From Prosapia bicincta (Eukaryota; Arthropoda; Insecta; Hemiptera; Cercopidae), in NCBI GenBank assembly GCA_036971475.1, contig JBAIZL010000003.1:79675928-79739927 (forward strand): a DNA stretch of 64,000 nucleotides, given 5' to 3'. Each line of letters opens with the position of its first letter. Position 1 is the first letter of the stretch. The position numbers and the translations under genes were made by a program. Of this stretch, positions 47,828-58,296 are shown one piece after another. The notes under the pieces are model-generated. The model was not told the origin of the DNA. It ran no database searches and worked only from the letters and a program-made list of their open reading frames with translations.

Positions 47828-49654
47828 CATGTCTCTGGCCGCCACTGCTTCATAGATGTCAAAACAAAACACAAAGAACAAGTAGCTCCAATTTCTCAAG
47901 TTATACAAACTGTATCCCACACATATTTATGGTATACGTGTATCAATGTATATATACTCCTAATCTATTGTTTTAAGAAGAAACACTTATAAAGTTTGTT
48001 TCAGTAGGATCTGGACACTTCTTCAGAAAAGTCGCTTCATGTTACATAATTGGAAATGGACCTGTAAAGCTTCTCTACAAAAGGTGGAGGGCCAGATAAT
48101 GAGAGGTATGTTGTTACAAAGAAATCAAGAAATAATATCAACATCTAAATGTAGAGGTTACACTTGCGGTGTATGAAAATGTGTTTCTTTATCTACTCAA
48201 ACAGTCAAATGGTTGAAATTGAATATGAGCCTGAAACAGCTTTAGTTAATTTCCATTATTTGATTCCATCTTCACTTGAGCTACTAGTTCTTAACCAAAA
48301 ACACTTTTACATGCTACACTTGCCTATATTAGCACTTATTTTTATGAATTTTGAGGGTGGATTGTTTTTGGATATATGATTCTATGGTCTTAGTTGACAG
48401 TGGGACACATCTTCCGAAACAGTCATCCTTAATAATCAAAATGTAAGGCTACTATAGGCAAGTGTAATATGGTTAACATTTGTACAAGTGTTTTTAGTTA
48501 TTTGCTTTTAAGTTGATCAGACATTTTTAATATCGTCGCCTATGAAGAGTGAGAAAGGATTGTATTGTAGAGTTAAAATTCCCTGGGATAAAACATCACC
48601 TGTTCAAGGTCATCTAGCTTGATAAAAGTAAATCTATTGTCTATTGTTATAATGGAAAGAGTCAATAATAAATGGGTTCCTATACTCCTTTGTAAGAAGG
48701 GTAAGAGAAATAAAGTGAAGTAAAAGACAATCCCCTGGTTCTGGGGAAAGGGGAAAGTTATGGCTAAATATGGGCAGTATTGCCTCATAAATATAGTACT
48801 ACTCTTAAAAATCATTTTATATTTCTTAGAGTGTAAAATCTAGTAACTCATTTTCAACATGGAAAAAAATTTTCTTCATGTAAGAAAAGTTATAACTTAG
48901 CATTTTATAATGTACATTTAAAAAAATTGTTTGTTCCCCTTTATATGAAGCTAAAGGTGTTTGTTCTATCACCTAGTTCCTTTTAGATTAAGCTAATAAA
49001 ATAGCCTCTATTAGACAAGTGTCACATAATATTATATATAAAAGTGTATATCTAAAAACAGTTTTTATTTGCACTTTTTTAGGAGCAAAATATTTCAAAT
49101 ATATAAACTCTTTTATACTACTGAAACTTTCAACACCTTTTGTCGCCTTGTTACTGTCTTTAATATTATTAGTTATGAAATAAACTAACCTAAATATTTT
49201 CTATAAATATTGAATTAATATTTCTTTTTATTTAATTTTCCTTAGACCCCCCCAAAAAATTGCCATTGAACTAAATTTTGTCTTAGTTTCAATTCATCTT
49301 ACAGATGGTTTTTTATTTAATTTTATTATTATTAATAATTTTGTATTATTTGATTCCAACTTCAACCCAAAGCTACTAGTAAAGACTTTGAAATTTATTA
49401 ATATGTGATAATCCCTATAAAAGCCTGACTTTTAGTTTAATGAGGATGGTCGCTTTGGGGGAAGAATATGTACCTCTTGATTTCTTTCCTCCTATACTTC
49501 ATTACGTAACAGTTTTCATATCCTGATCAACGTCTAAGTCATCCTGCACAGTGTTACCAAGAACATTGTTATCATTCAAATTAAACCTGCATTAGTTAGA
49601 GTCTGATACACACCTGCCAAAGTCATCAATAAAACAAACAGTATCAAGAGCACA
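47309..49654. other. Spacer with a solo PLE-B-type end
   Basis: No gene recognised. At 48390-48480 lies a single PLE-B-type terminal segment (GTTGACAGTGGGACACATC, TACTATAGGCAAGTG). An exon-like segment at 48005-48105 (TTTGTTTCAG before, GTATGTTG after) overlaps a CTTCTTCAG string that could instead be a decayed PLE terminus. Confidence 0.45.
47786..47823. repeat. (CT)n microsatellite
   Basis: About 18 CT units. Confidence 0.93.
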
Positions 49655-50275
49655 ATGGTATAATGTATTACAATGAAAATTATGGAAAAAACCCCAATAC
49701 CACAAAACTAATCAAAAATAACAAATAATACAAGTTACTTAAGATTAAACCCTTATGTATATTTTGATGACCATGGCTTCATAATCAGAGTCTTATTACA
49801 AAATTACAATCTAGCAAGCAAAAAGTTACAAACTAGAGTGACCTTTTGTTTGTAACTTCTTGTTTGCTAGATTGTAATAAGAGCCTCTGATGATGATGAC
49901 ACGGTAATCAACATATAGATAAAGGTTTAATATTAAGTAACCTGTATTATTTCACTAAAACACCTGTAAATATTTTACAACTTGTCTGTAGTAGCACTTA
50001 CTTATATTTTGTTGAGAGCGGCTGTTTCGGGAAATGTGTCCCATTGTCAACACAGACCATTGAGTTGACAATGGAACACATCTCTCCAAAAGGCCATCCT
50101 CAACAATATAAAGTAATTGCAACTACAGACAAGTTGTAAAATATTTACAAGTGTTTTAGTGAAAATTAGTAGCTCACGTGAAGATGGAGTCAACAAATAT
50201 TCTATTATTAGTTATTTTTGATTATTTTTGTGGTATTGGGGTTCTTTCCAATATTTTCATTGTAATGAATAAAGC
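49655..50275. repeat. Nested palindromes of two terminal-repeat families
   Basis: Inner-left palindrome centred near 49847 (ATTACAATCTAGCAAGCAA against TTGCTAGATTGTAATA). A second palindrome, 49970-50195, is centred near 50065 and made of PLE-B-type ends (AGTTGACAATGG, GTCCCATTGTCAAC). The outer arms 49660-49720 and 50205-50275 (CCCCAATACCACAAAA and inverse) pair around both. An uninterrupted relative of the outer family lies at 61440-61640, so the PLE-B-type palindrome is an insertion. Confidence 0.8.
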
Positions 50276-50361
50276 AAGTCTACAATAAAAACAATAAGTG
50301 CTGCATTTAGGGAAGTTTAAAAAGGAAAACAAATATTGTTCAAGTTCAAAGTTGAACAAAA

Positions 50362-50450
50362 AATCATTAAAGTTGCTTATTGTAATCATCTAGAATTCAC
50401 TGAATAAACTATAAGTATTTAGCACATAACTAAGTGAATACTTTATACCT
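50362..50450 (-). repeat. Solo PLE-A/C 3' terminal segment
   Basis: TTGTAATCATCTAGAATTCA to ACTAAGTGAATAC matches 1043-1115 and 32512-32570. No coding sequence follows. Confidence 0.75.
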
Positions 50451-50614
50451 CATTTCTTTTAAAGAATAATGTGTCTGCATCTGTAATACCAGAACTTATT
50501 CTACTAAATATTTATGGTGGGTGTTTAGAGCTTACAGACTGGAACAAGAAAGGCGAATAATACAAAAGGTCATGTTCTCAAATACCATTTTACAATGTAC
50601 ACTTAATATAATCG

Positions 50615-50745
50615 ATCACTTTAACATTAGTTTATGACTATCCAAATTTTAAATTGTGTAAATTTGTAAAAACTTACTGAGACAGAACGTTTTTGATCGC
50701 CACATAGCGAACGTAAGATTCACCAAACGTAATGGACTACAAAAT
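50615..50745 (-). repeat. PLE terminal unit, collapsed pair
   Basis: Minus-oriented unit up to GATCGCCACATAGCG, then directly joined to GATTCACCAAACGTAATGG, the distal end of a plus-oriented unit. This is what a deletion across the centre of an inverted pair would leave. Confidence 0.7.
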
Positions 50746-50814
50746 TTAAGACTTAGTATAAGAAGATAATACAGTAAAACCTCCAAACAGTGGACATAGT
50801 TCGTACTTCTTCAT

Positions 50815-51012
50815 TAGTCCATTTTGAAAGTAACGATTGCTTAAGCTTTTACATAGGACAAACAGAAATATACTTCCCCACAAAATATAAGGAATATAAG
50901 AAGACATCAGAAACACACAACCTAAATCATTTACCATTCATGTTCAAGACACACTACATCCAAAACCAAACACAATACATACCTAATGATAAAACATATG
51001 AAAAATTACAAT
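50815..51012 (+). pseudogene. PLE GIY-YIG nuclease fragment
   Basis: Frame ESNDCLSFYIGQT, then KYKEYKKTSETHNLNH, ending with TAA at 51012. NDCLS.YIGQT is the nuclease core seen in PLE-C. The GIY half and the key Arg region (GR) are lost, and the Glu position is shifted. Either a PLE inserted into the surrounding TA-flanked element or a fragment was captured by it. Confidence 0.72.
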
Positions 51013-51284
51013 AAAACACTAAATTTGTAGTTATACATACCAAAATAATACACTCAGAACAACAACACATTACAGATCAAAACACCACATACCTGAGCAG
51101 GCAGTCTGGTCCATGACTTTCAGCATTCAACAATGCAAGTACATCAAATTGACCAATTCCGAAGCATGTCTGCTGAAAAATATCCAAAAGTAATGATTTT
51201 TTGCCAGGTTAAATTGAATAAGTCCTAATTTTAGCAAATATAGTGTCCATTCTGGAGAGAGATTTAATAAATGCACTTTTGGCA

Positions 51285-51590
51285 ATAATTTGGTAAAAAA
51301 ACCACTACTTGCTGATATTTTCAGCTGACTAGGTCAGCGCATTATTCAATGCTGTGAGTAAAGATAAGACTGTTGCTGAGGTGTGTAGTGTTGGTGTGAG
51401 TCTGTTGTGTATTGGTGCTCTGTGGTGTGTTATTGTATTGTATTGAACACCGATACACCACAGACTCACACCAACACAACACACCTCAGCAACAGTCTTG
51501 TCCATGACTCACATAATTAAATAACGCCCTGACCTAGTGTGAAACACGTCTGCTGAAAATAACAGTAAGTAGTGGTTTTTTTGCCTAGTT
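51285..51590. repeat. Palindrome inside the TIR transposon
   Basis: Arms of about 140-150 bp around 51440. AAACCACTACTT...GACTGTTGCTGAGGTGTG is mirrored by CACACCTCAGCAACAGTCTT...GTAGTGGTTTTTTT. The inner 50 bp (GTTGGTGTGAGTCTG) are the most conserved. Confidence 0.85.
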
Positions 51591-51747
51591 AATAACAAAA
51601 GTGTAATTATAGAAAAACCTAAAGATGTACAACACAAAAACTGCAAGTTTTATTAAATGATTTTATAAAGGGAACTGTTTGAAAATCTGTTCATAAGTTA
51701 GAGACCATTGTAAAAAGGAAGTGTCAATAAGGAGAGGTTTTACTGTA

Positions 51748-52752
51748 TTAACTTATTCAAACTTAGTTTAAGTGATGTAACACATTGTGTCTGTCAGTTG
51801 TTCTAAGTGCTTGCATCATTTCTAGAACCTGCATGCTGCAGCTTCCTTCTTCTGCTGACCCTCCGTGAGTATTACAGTTTGTAATTATAATTAATTATAT
51901 TTATAAAATGCTAGAGTTTTATTGTTTTTATAGTATAAAACAAGAACTTTGAATTAAAAAATAGGTAGTAATTAAAATACTAAATAGAACGGATGCAAAT
52001 TGAAAATACATTTTTTTAAACTTTTTAAAAACTCTTTTATTTTGAAGAGATCTGAAAAAAAAAATAATTTTTTTCTAGTAGCATGGGACACTGAAACTAT
52101 CCATAACTAACTTTTTTTCAATTTTGTAAAAATTACTCATGTTAAAAAAATCTTTGAGCTTTGACCCTTTAAAGTTTAAACTCTCAGAATTAAATAAATA
52201 TCTTTTCCTCAATTGCAATAATAATATTAGATACATAGTGTTGTTAGAGGAGGTAAATAATAGTTTCAATCACATATTGTTTCTTTATGGATGTTTTGTG
52301 TGTTTGTTAATATTAGAAGATCTACGTCATTATAAAATATAACTTGAAATAAAATTTGTTTTTATTGGTATAGTTAGACTAGTGTTTTGTTTATTTGTTA
52401 TTGGTTATTGGTATATTACAACCAAAAAACAGATATTCTAAATTAATACAACATGTATAATATCACACAACCTCCATTTTGTTAGGAATAACAATGTTTT
52501 AAAGTTTTAGTATGTAATATAAATTGAAACCTGTTTGTTACAGGGGGTGTGAAGTTGGGCGCCTCCTTGTGGTGAACCCTGGGTAACACTAAACGTTCAA
52601 CAACCTGTTTTCTGTCAGTACATATGAAGGTAACTATGCTATACATAGTATATGTCTTAACAGTAATATTTGTTAGTTATAAAATATCTTATAGTCCATG
52701 CATAGAAGTGTAATAAAAGGTGCTATTATAAACAAAAATATCTACCTAATCT
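51748..52752. other. Spacer with two exon-like segments
   Basis: 51826-51864 (TTTCTAG before, GTGAGTATT after) and 52544-52629 (TTTGTTACAG before, GTAACTATG after) are bounded by plausible plus-strand splice sites and are less AT-rich than their surroundings. No open frame of note. Possible non-coding exons. Confidence 0.3.
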
Positions 52753-52860
52753 TGCAAACTAATCCATTCAGAGTGTTATTTATGTTCCAAGTCTAAAGTT
52801 GTAATTATCAATGGTAATAGAATATATATCAATGTAATATTTTCACTATCAACTGATTTC

Positions 52861-54084
52861 TTGTTAGGATTCCAGTTACAAGCTATGACTATCTCAGAAT
52901 CTTCCAAACTTATCCATTTAGAGTCTTATTTATGTTCCAAGTCTAAAGTTGCAATTATCAATGGTAATAGAATATATACCAATGTATTATTTTCTTTACC
53001 TCTACTATTAACTGATTTCTTGTTAGGATTCCAGTTACAAGCTATGACTATCTCAGAATCTTCCAAACTTATCCATTTAGAGTCTTATTTATGTTCCAGG
53101 TCTAAAGTTGTAATTATCAATGGTAATAGAATAAATACCAATGTAATATTTTCTTTACCTTCACTATTAACTGATTTCTTATTATCATTCCAGTTACAAG
53201 CTTTAACCGTCTCCGAATCTTGCAAACTTATCCATTTAGAGTCTTATTTATGTTCCAGGTCTAAAGTTGTAATTATCAATGGTAATAGAATATATACCAA
53301 TGTAATATTTTCTTTACCTTCACTATTAACTGATTTCTTGTTATCATTCCAGTTACAAGCTATGACTATCTTCGAATCTTGCAAACTTAGCCATTTAGAG
53401 TCTTATTTATGTTCCAGGTCTAAAGTTGTAATTATCAATGGTAATAGAATATATACCAATGTAATATTTTCTTTACCTTCACTATTAACTGATTCCTTGT
53501 TAGGATTCCAGTTACAAGCTATGACTATCTCCGAATCTTGCGCAAACATCCATTTAGAGTCTTATTTATGTTCCAGGTCTAAAGTTGTAATTATCAATGG
53601 TAATAGAATATATACCAATGTAATATTTTCTTTACCTTCACTATTAACTGATTCCTTGTTAGGATTCCAGTTACAAGCTATGACTATCTCCGAATCTTGC
53701 AAACTTATCCATTTAGAGTCTTATTTATGTTCCAGGTCTAAAGTTGTAATTATCAATGGTAATAGAATATATACCAATCTAATATTTTCTTTACCTTCAC
53801 TATCAACTGATTCCTTGTTAGGATTCCAGTTACAAGCTTTAACTATCTCCGAATCTTGCAAACTTATCCATTTAGAGTCTTATTTATGTTCCAGGTCTAA
53901 AGTTGTAATTATCAATGGTAATAGAATATATACCAATGTAATATTTTCTTTACCTTCACTATTAACTGATTCCTTGTTAGGATTCCAGTTACAAGCTATG
54001 ACTATCTCCGAATCTTGCAAACTTATCCATTTAAAGTCTTATTTATCTTTTTTTTTTTTTTTATCCAGGCGAAAAACCTATTGA
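52861..54084 (+). other. In-frame 53-residue repeat reading frame
   Basis: Because 159 is divisible by 3, the left array keeps one frame open for 407 codons, repeating GFQLQAMTISESCKLIHLES, then YLCSRSKVVIINGNRIYTN and IFSLPSLLTD. There is no ATG context, signal or known domain. Differences between units change amino acids freely, e.g. MTI/LTV, LGF/LSF and CKL/CAN. Most likely a satellite whose period happens to be a multiple of three. Translation cannot be excluded. Confidence 0.35.
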
Positions 54085-55083
54085 GGTTATCATCGCCTAA
54101 CTAAAGTTGAGATTTTAAAATAATACTACATAAATAAAACTAATCAAAATAAAACAAAATAAAATAAAATAAATGTTTAAAACTAATTGTAATAATCTAA
54201 AACTAAAGAACCTAAAATTATACAAAATTTAAATATTATTAAATATATTAAGGTGGCGTAAGAAAGCGAGGACACGGTCGATAGCCGTGACATCGTCCCT
54301 TAAAACCACCTTTAAACTACCTCGAAGATCGTAACGTATATACAAATTTGTTAACTCATTACAATCAAGCAGGATATGCTTGATTGTAATATTATTTCTA
54401 CAAAACGGACATAGTGGTGGATCCTCGTGCCGCATCAACCATCCATGCATTAACAAAGAGTGGCCGATGCGAAGTCGAGTAACCACCACTTCCTCCCTAC
54501 GATTCGAACGAACAGATGTCCTCCATGGTTGGACGGTATTTTTGATGTCCCTCAGCTTGTTTCTATTTACATTTTGCCATTCTTCATTCCAAACAGAGAA
54601 TAGTGTAGTTTTAACTTTGCATACAAAATCTGATGCCATCACACGTTGTGTCGATGGCAACATACCTGTAGCTAATTTTGCACCTTCATCTGCTTTAGTG
54701 TTTCCGAATATTCCACAGTGACGAGGCACCAAGAGAAATAACACCTCGACACCTCGTAATTGGAGCCTGTGTATAGAGCACAAGATGTCTCCAACTAAAG
54801 GGTTTTTAGTGTACATTTCCTGAATAGCCTGGAAAGCACTTTTGGAATCACAACACACAAGGTATTTAGATTTTACAGACGGAATTGATCTTAAAGCTTG
54901 GAAAATTGCATAAAGTTCTGCAGTAAAAACGCTACAGGCTGAGGGCAATCCGTAAGTGAAAGTTTGTCCTTCCATATAAAATGCACAACCTATCCCATTG
55001 TCCAGTTTTGAACCGTCTGTGAATATAGTCACGGTATGTTGGTGAGTTTGTTGAATCTGCAAAAACTCCTGACGATAAATAAC
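54048..55083 (-). mobile_element. 5'-truncated non-LTR retrotransposon
   Basis: Insertion of 1036 bp in the 159-bp array, minus strand, with its poly(A) tail shown as the T run at 54048-54062. The target duplication GTCTTATTTATC lies at 54036-54047 and 55084-55095. It contains only the 3' end of the ORF2 (RNase H plus zinc knuckle) and a short 3' UTR rich in AAATAAAA. Poly(A), TSD and 5' truncation are classic target-primed reverse transcription. Confidence 0.95.
54229..55083 (-). pseudogene. Retrotransposon RNase H and zinc-knuckle domain
   Basis: Uninterrupted frame of 284 codons cut at its 5' end by truncation. RNase H: FTDGSK (Asp16, counting from the TTG at 55062), TAELYAI (Glu49), VCCDSKSA (Asp72) and VPRHCGIFGNTKADEGAK (His115, Asp125), all four acidic catalytic residues present. 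C-terminal: W....R..EVVVTRLRIGHSLLMHGWL, then CPFC and HILLDC as a zinc knuckle. Typical of I/R1/Jockey-type arthropod elements with RNase H. The open frame suggests a fairly recent insertion. Confidence 0.92.
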
Positions 55084-55690
55084 GTCTTATTTATCTTCCA
55101 GGTCTAAAGTTGTAATTATCAATGGTAATAGAATATATACCAATGTCATATTTTCTTTACCTTCACTATTAACTGATTCCTTGTTAGGATTCCAGTTACA
55201 AGCTATGACTATCTCCGAATCTTGCGCAAACTTATCCATTTAGAGTCTTATTTATGTTCCAAGTCTAAAGTTGCAATTATCAATGGTAATAGAATAAATA
55301 CCAATGTAATATTTTCTTTACCTTCACTATTAACTGATTCCTTGTTATCATTCCAGTTACAAGCTATGACTATCTCCGAATCTTTGCAAACTTATCCATT
55401 TAGAGTCTTATTTATGTTCCAGGTCTAAAGTTGTAATTATCAATGGTAATAGAATAAATACCAGTGTAATATTTTCTTTACCTTCACTATTAACTGATTC
55501 CTTGTTATCATTCCAGTTACAAGCTATGACTATCTCCGAATCTTTGCAAACTTATCCATTTAGAGTCTTATTTATGTTCCAGGTCTAAAGTTGTAATTAT
55601 CAATGGTAATAGAATATATAAATTTTCTTTACCTTCACTATCAACAGATTCCTTGTTAGGATTTCAGTTACAAGCTTTAACTATCTCCAA

Positions 55691-56136
55691 ATGCTTAGTT
55701 CTCCATGAGTATGGAATTATATTGTCTATAATATTGGAACAAATTATTATTTCTTTTGTATAGTTGCATTTTAATATAATCACACACAATGAGATCAAAC
55801 TTTATCAAAAAACCTATGCATTTTCTGATGGACTTTAGTGGTCTTTAGAATGATCAGACAAAACAGGATTGTTTGTTTTGGTTTTTTTGGCCACAATTCC
55901 TGAAATATTTTTAATTCAAAGGCAGAATAGTGCATTATGTGTCTTGCTTTTATCGTCAATGTTTATTATATTTTTTTTTACAAAAATGTGTGACAAAGAA
56001 ATGGGGGTCTCAAAAAATAATATCATTAAGCATACAATTAAATATTATGCTTCCAAAAAAATTTAACAATATTCCTCAAGGTAAATGCATCATCCTTGAG
56101 TGTGTTAAAAGCATTTTCAATGAGAGAGGAGATAAA
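55691..56136. other. AT-rich spacer
   Basis: Nothing recognised. Confidence 0.5.
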
Positions 56137-56346
56137 CACTATAATGTACATAAGCAAGACTCTTACTTTGTATATATGTGAGTTAACTTTCAAAGACTCA
56201 TTACGTTTCTTCATTATCGAGCATCAACTGAGCCTTTCTCAGCTTATCTGTCTGTTAATGCTCGACAATGATGACACGTAATTAGTCTTTAAAAGTTAAC
56301 TCACATACATACAATGTAAGAGTTTTATTAAAGTACATTATAGTGT
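56137..56346. repeat. Palindrome, 90-bp arms
   Basis: CACTATAATGTACATAA, GAGTTAACTTTCAAAGACT and TCGAGCAT are mirrored by ATGCTCGA, AGTCTTTAAAAGTTAACTC and TACATTATAGTG across a centre of about 30 bases. No coding sequence. Confidence 0.85.
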
Positions 56347-56367
56347 AAGTGGTATATTTATATATTA

Positions 56368-56462
56368 ATCACTTTTACATTAGTTTATGGCTATCCAAAC
56401 TATAAATTTTGTAAATTTACTGAGACAGAACGTTTTTGATCGCTATATGGTGATCTTCATGA
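56368..56462 (-). repeat. PLE terminal unit, degraded hammerhead-like core
   Basis: Minus-oriented unit with CTCATGA in place of CTGATGA, the stem GATCACC...GCGATC and AACGTTCTGTCTCAG. It is followed at once by CT and TA microsatellites. Confidence 0.75.
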
Positions 56463-56464
56463 GT

Positions 56465-56465
<1 letters not shown>

Positions 56466-56528
<63 letters not shown>
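56466..56528. repeat. (CT)n(TA)n compound microsatellite
   Basis: About 14 CT units then about 16 TA units. Confidence 0.93.
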
Positions 56529-56530
<2 letters not shown>

Positions 56531-56559
56531 CTTGATTTTTACGTTATCCATTGTTTTTC

Positions 56560-56690
56560 TGTTGGACTGACTTTATGAAGTTAATATATTACTATTGTAA
56601 GTAATTATATCCACCATTAAGTGCAATGATTTTACCTTGTGTGATGAGGCACCTTTCGATCACTTGACCATTGTCAAATCACTGGTAATT
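56560..56690 (+). repeat. Single PLE terminal unit, relative of 5395-5590
   Basis: GACTGACTTTATGAAGTTA, AAGTGCAATGATTTTACC and GATCACTTGACCATTGTC match one arm of the 5.4-kb palindrome and its left flank, and lie beside PLE coding sequence. Confidence 0.72.
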
Positions 56691-56711
56691 TTGTGGATGT
56701 TGGATTCTGTG

Positions 56712-56972
56712 TCAACTATTAGGTTTTTTATTATTTGTTTTTTTGTTGAAATTAGGTAGGTTATATTTGAAGGAATTTGTTATTATTATTTTTTCTTTTT
56801 CAGTAAACTGTGTTTTAGTTAAGTTTATGAATTTATTGTTGTTAGAGGTGTGGATTGGTTCTAGGCTATTTTTTAGGTTATGTTGTTGTTTTGATAAATT
56901 TTCGATTTTTCTGTTTTGTCTATTTATTGTGTTTGTTTTATGTTTTATTATAATTTGTTGTGTTTTTGAGGA
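56712..56972 (-). pseudogene. PLE N-terminal fragment (element E)
   Basis: Minus-strand frame RQNRKIENLSKQQHNLKNSL, then FINLTKTQFTEKEKIIITNS, then FKYNLPNFN. The pattern NL....FT..E....  ..FKYN.P matches the N-terminal block of PLE proteins. Not the same lineage as A-C. The coding sequence is lost on both sides. Confidence 0.7.
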
Positions 56973-57050
56973 AGAGAAACCACACAAACTTCCTCATGGC
57001 TCCTTCCCATGTAATAGACCTAGATGCAAGACGTGTCCAATACACCCACG
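56973..57050 (+). pseudogene. PLE zinc-finger linker fragment
   Basis: Frame EKPHKLPHGSFPCNRPRCK, then TCPIHP, the Cys-rich linker before the nuclease in PLE-D. The 75 bases 56973-57047 differ from 63732-63806 at a single position. It directly abuts the minus-strand N-terminal fragment, giving another head-to-head junction. Confidence 0.85.
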
Positions 57051-57961
57051 TTATTTTTTTTTTGAATATTTTTAATTCACCTGGATTACAATAGTAATCC
57101 CCGTGACCACTTATGATATGTTTCCTATACATGAAGTAGTTTTAATATTTTGTATTTTAAATAGATATTTTGTTATTTTTTTGTAATATTTAAATTAGTA
57201 AAACATTTTAGACAATGTCTGAGACAGAGCTTGCATAAATACAATGCTGCTTGCCGAAACCGAAAGTGACAATAAAAGTGTGTTAGGTTGACCTAACTTA
57301 TTTTTATGTTATATATTACTTTTGTGCTGCGATAAAAAAATGTTTTCCACCACATTAGTTTTCTATATAACCCCTTTAAACACCCTAAAATGCTTATAAG
57401 AAATTTTTAAAAAATATTTATATTTTAAAAGCTATTTTAAAGTGGATTAAAATAGTAATCTGCACAATCACTCACGCTCCTCATTAACATGTGACCACTG
57501 CAGTGTTAAGTTAGGAGTGAATGAGAAATGTTTTAGTTCTTTAAATTCTCCAAGAAAAACCTTAATATCTTTGACAAAAACTTTGTTCATTGAAAAATAA
57601 ATTGAAGAGTTTTTTCCATTTGGCAATGCTATACCTCCCCACCATACAATAGCAATTTTAGTATTTGTCGCATACAGGACAGTGACTATGTCATTCAATA
57701 CCATCTAAAACATATGCAGGATCATTTGGAAAGTTCTGACATTGGGAAGAAAAAACGTCTTTTTTCTTCATTATAAATTTTTGTTCTTTCCATTATAAAA
57801 ATCAAACTTGCTGACACTCAGAACTCTTGGTCATAATGTTTGGATAATATGCATTCATTGCTATATCAGCTACTCAAACTGTCCTTGAATCAATGAAAAG
57901 GGAATAGGTTTAAACCATATTTGATACAATCCAAATTGTAATATGATTCAAATTTGAAGTA
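57051..57961. other. AT-rich spacer
   Basis: Nothing recognised. A 78-codon minus frame at 57468-57704 shows no family resemblance. Confidence 0.45.
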
Positions 57962-58295
57962 CAGTAGAGTCTGGATAATTCGAGGTAGATGGGACCAAGA
58001 CCCTGTCGAATTACTCAAAACTCGGATTACACAGAAACACATTCCTGTGCATTAAACAAAAATCATGAACCGCAATATTATAGGTAATTGAAAATGCACT
58101 AAATAAGTTTATAGAACTTTACATGAACATTTCTTGGAAGCCCAACACATTTCCTTTGCATACCGTCTTGATATAAACATTTCCTGGAAACACATCATTT
58201 TCATTCAAAATGATATAACAGGCTCAAATGATATAATAGGCTGAAATTTAACAGAAGCTCGAAATATCGACACTCGGAATTTTGCGTCTCTACTG
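57962..58295. mobile_element. pogo-type MITE
   Basis: A 334-bp element with ends CAGTAGAGTCTGGATAATTC and (inverted) CAGTAGAGACGCAAAATTCC; TA on the left flank (57960-57961), TT on the right. The inner sequence matches the ends of the 29684-30609 element (ACACAGAAACACATTCCTG). No coding capacity. It interrupts or bounds the PLE at 58297. Confidence 0.82.
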
Positions 58296-58296
58296 T

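Larger units (their letters stand above)
50772..51745. mobile_element. TA-flanked TIR transposon with captured PLE piece
   Basis: Element of 974 bp with ends CAGTAAAACCTCCAAACAG and GGAGAGGTTTTACTG, flanked by TA on both sides (50770-50771, 51746-51747). These ends resemble pogo-like or other Tc1/mariner-type elements. The inside holds a PLE nuclease fragment (50815-51012) and a palindrome (51285-51590) but no transposase. Confidence 0.72.
52753..55690 (+). repeat. 159-bp tandem repeat array
   Basis: The unit runs TTGTTAGGATTCCAG through TCTAAAGTTGTAATTATCAA. Unit starts fall exactly 159 bp apart at 52861, 53020, 53179, 53338, 53497, 53656, 53815 and 53974. Right of a retrotransposon insertion (54048-55083) the spacings are 161, 160 and 151. 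A deleted unit begins the array near 52753. About 11-12 units in all. Confidence 0.95.

Noticed and set aside
48005..48105. Exon or hammerhead-like remnant
   Set aside because: Good splice consensus, but the minus strand has CTGAAGA...GAAAC without a convincing stem II. The two readings conflict and neither is strong.
49881..49905. CTGATGATGATGAC as a further hammerhead core
   Set aside because: No GAAA box follows at a suitable distance in this copy or in the relative at 61490; it may be a decayed core.
52861..54084. A 407-codon host gene
   Set aside because: The frame is open because the tandem unit is 159 bp; there is no start context or domain, and substitutions between units are not conservative. 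Kept only as a low-confidence entry.
57283..57300. GTTAGGTTGACCTAAC as a telomere-like repeat
   Set aside because: Only one short palindromic occurrence, with no tandem TTAGG array.
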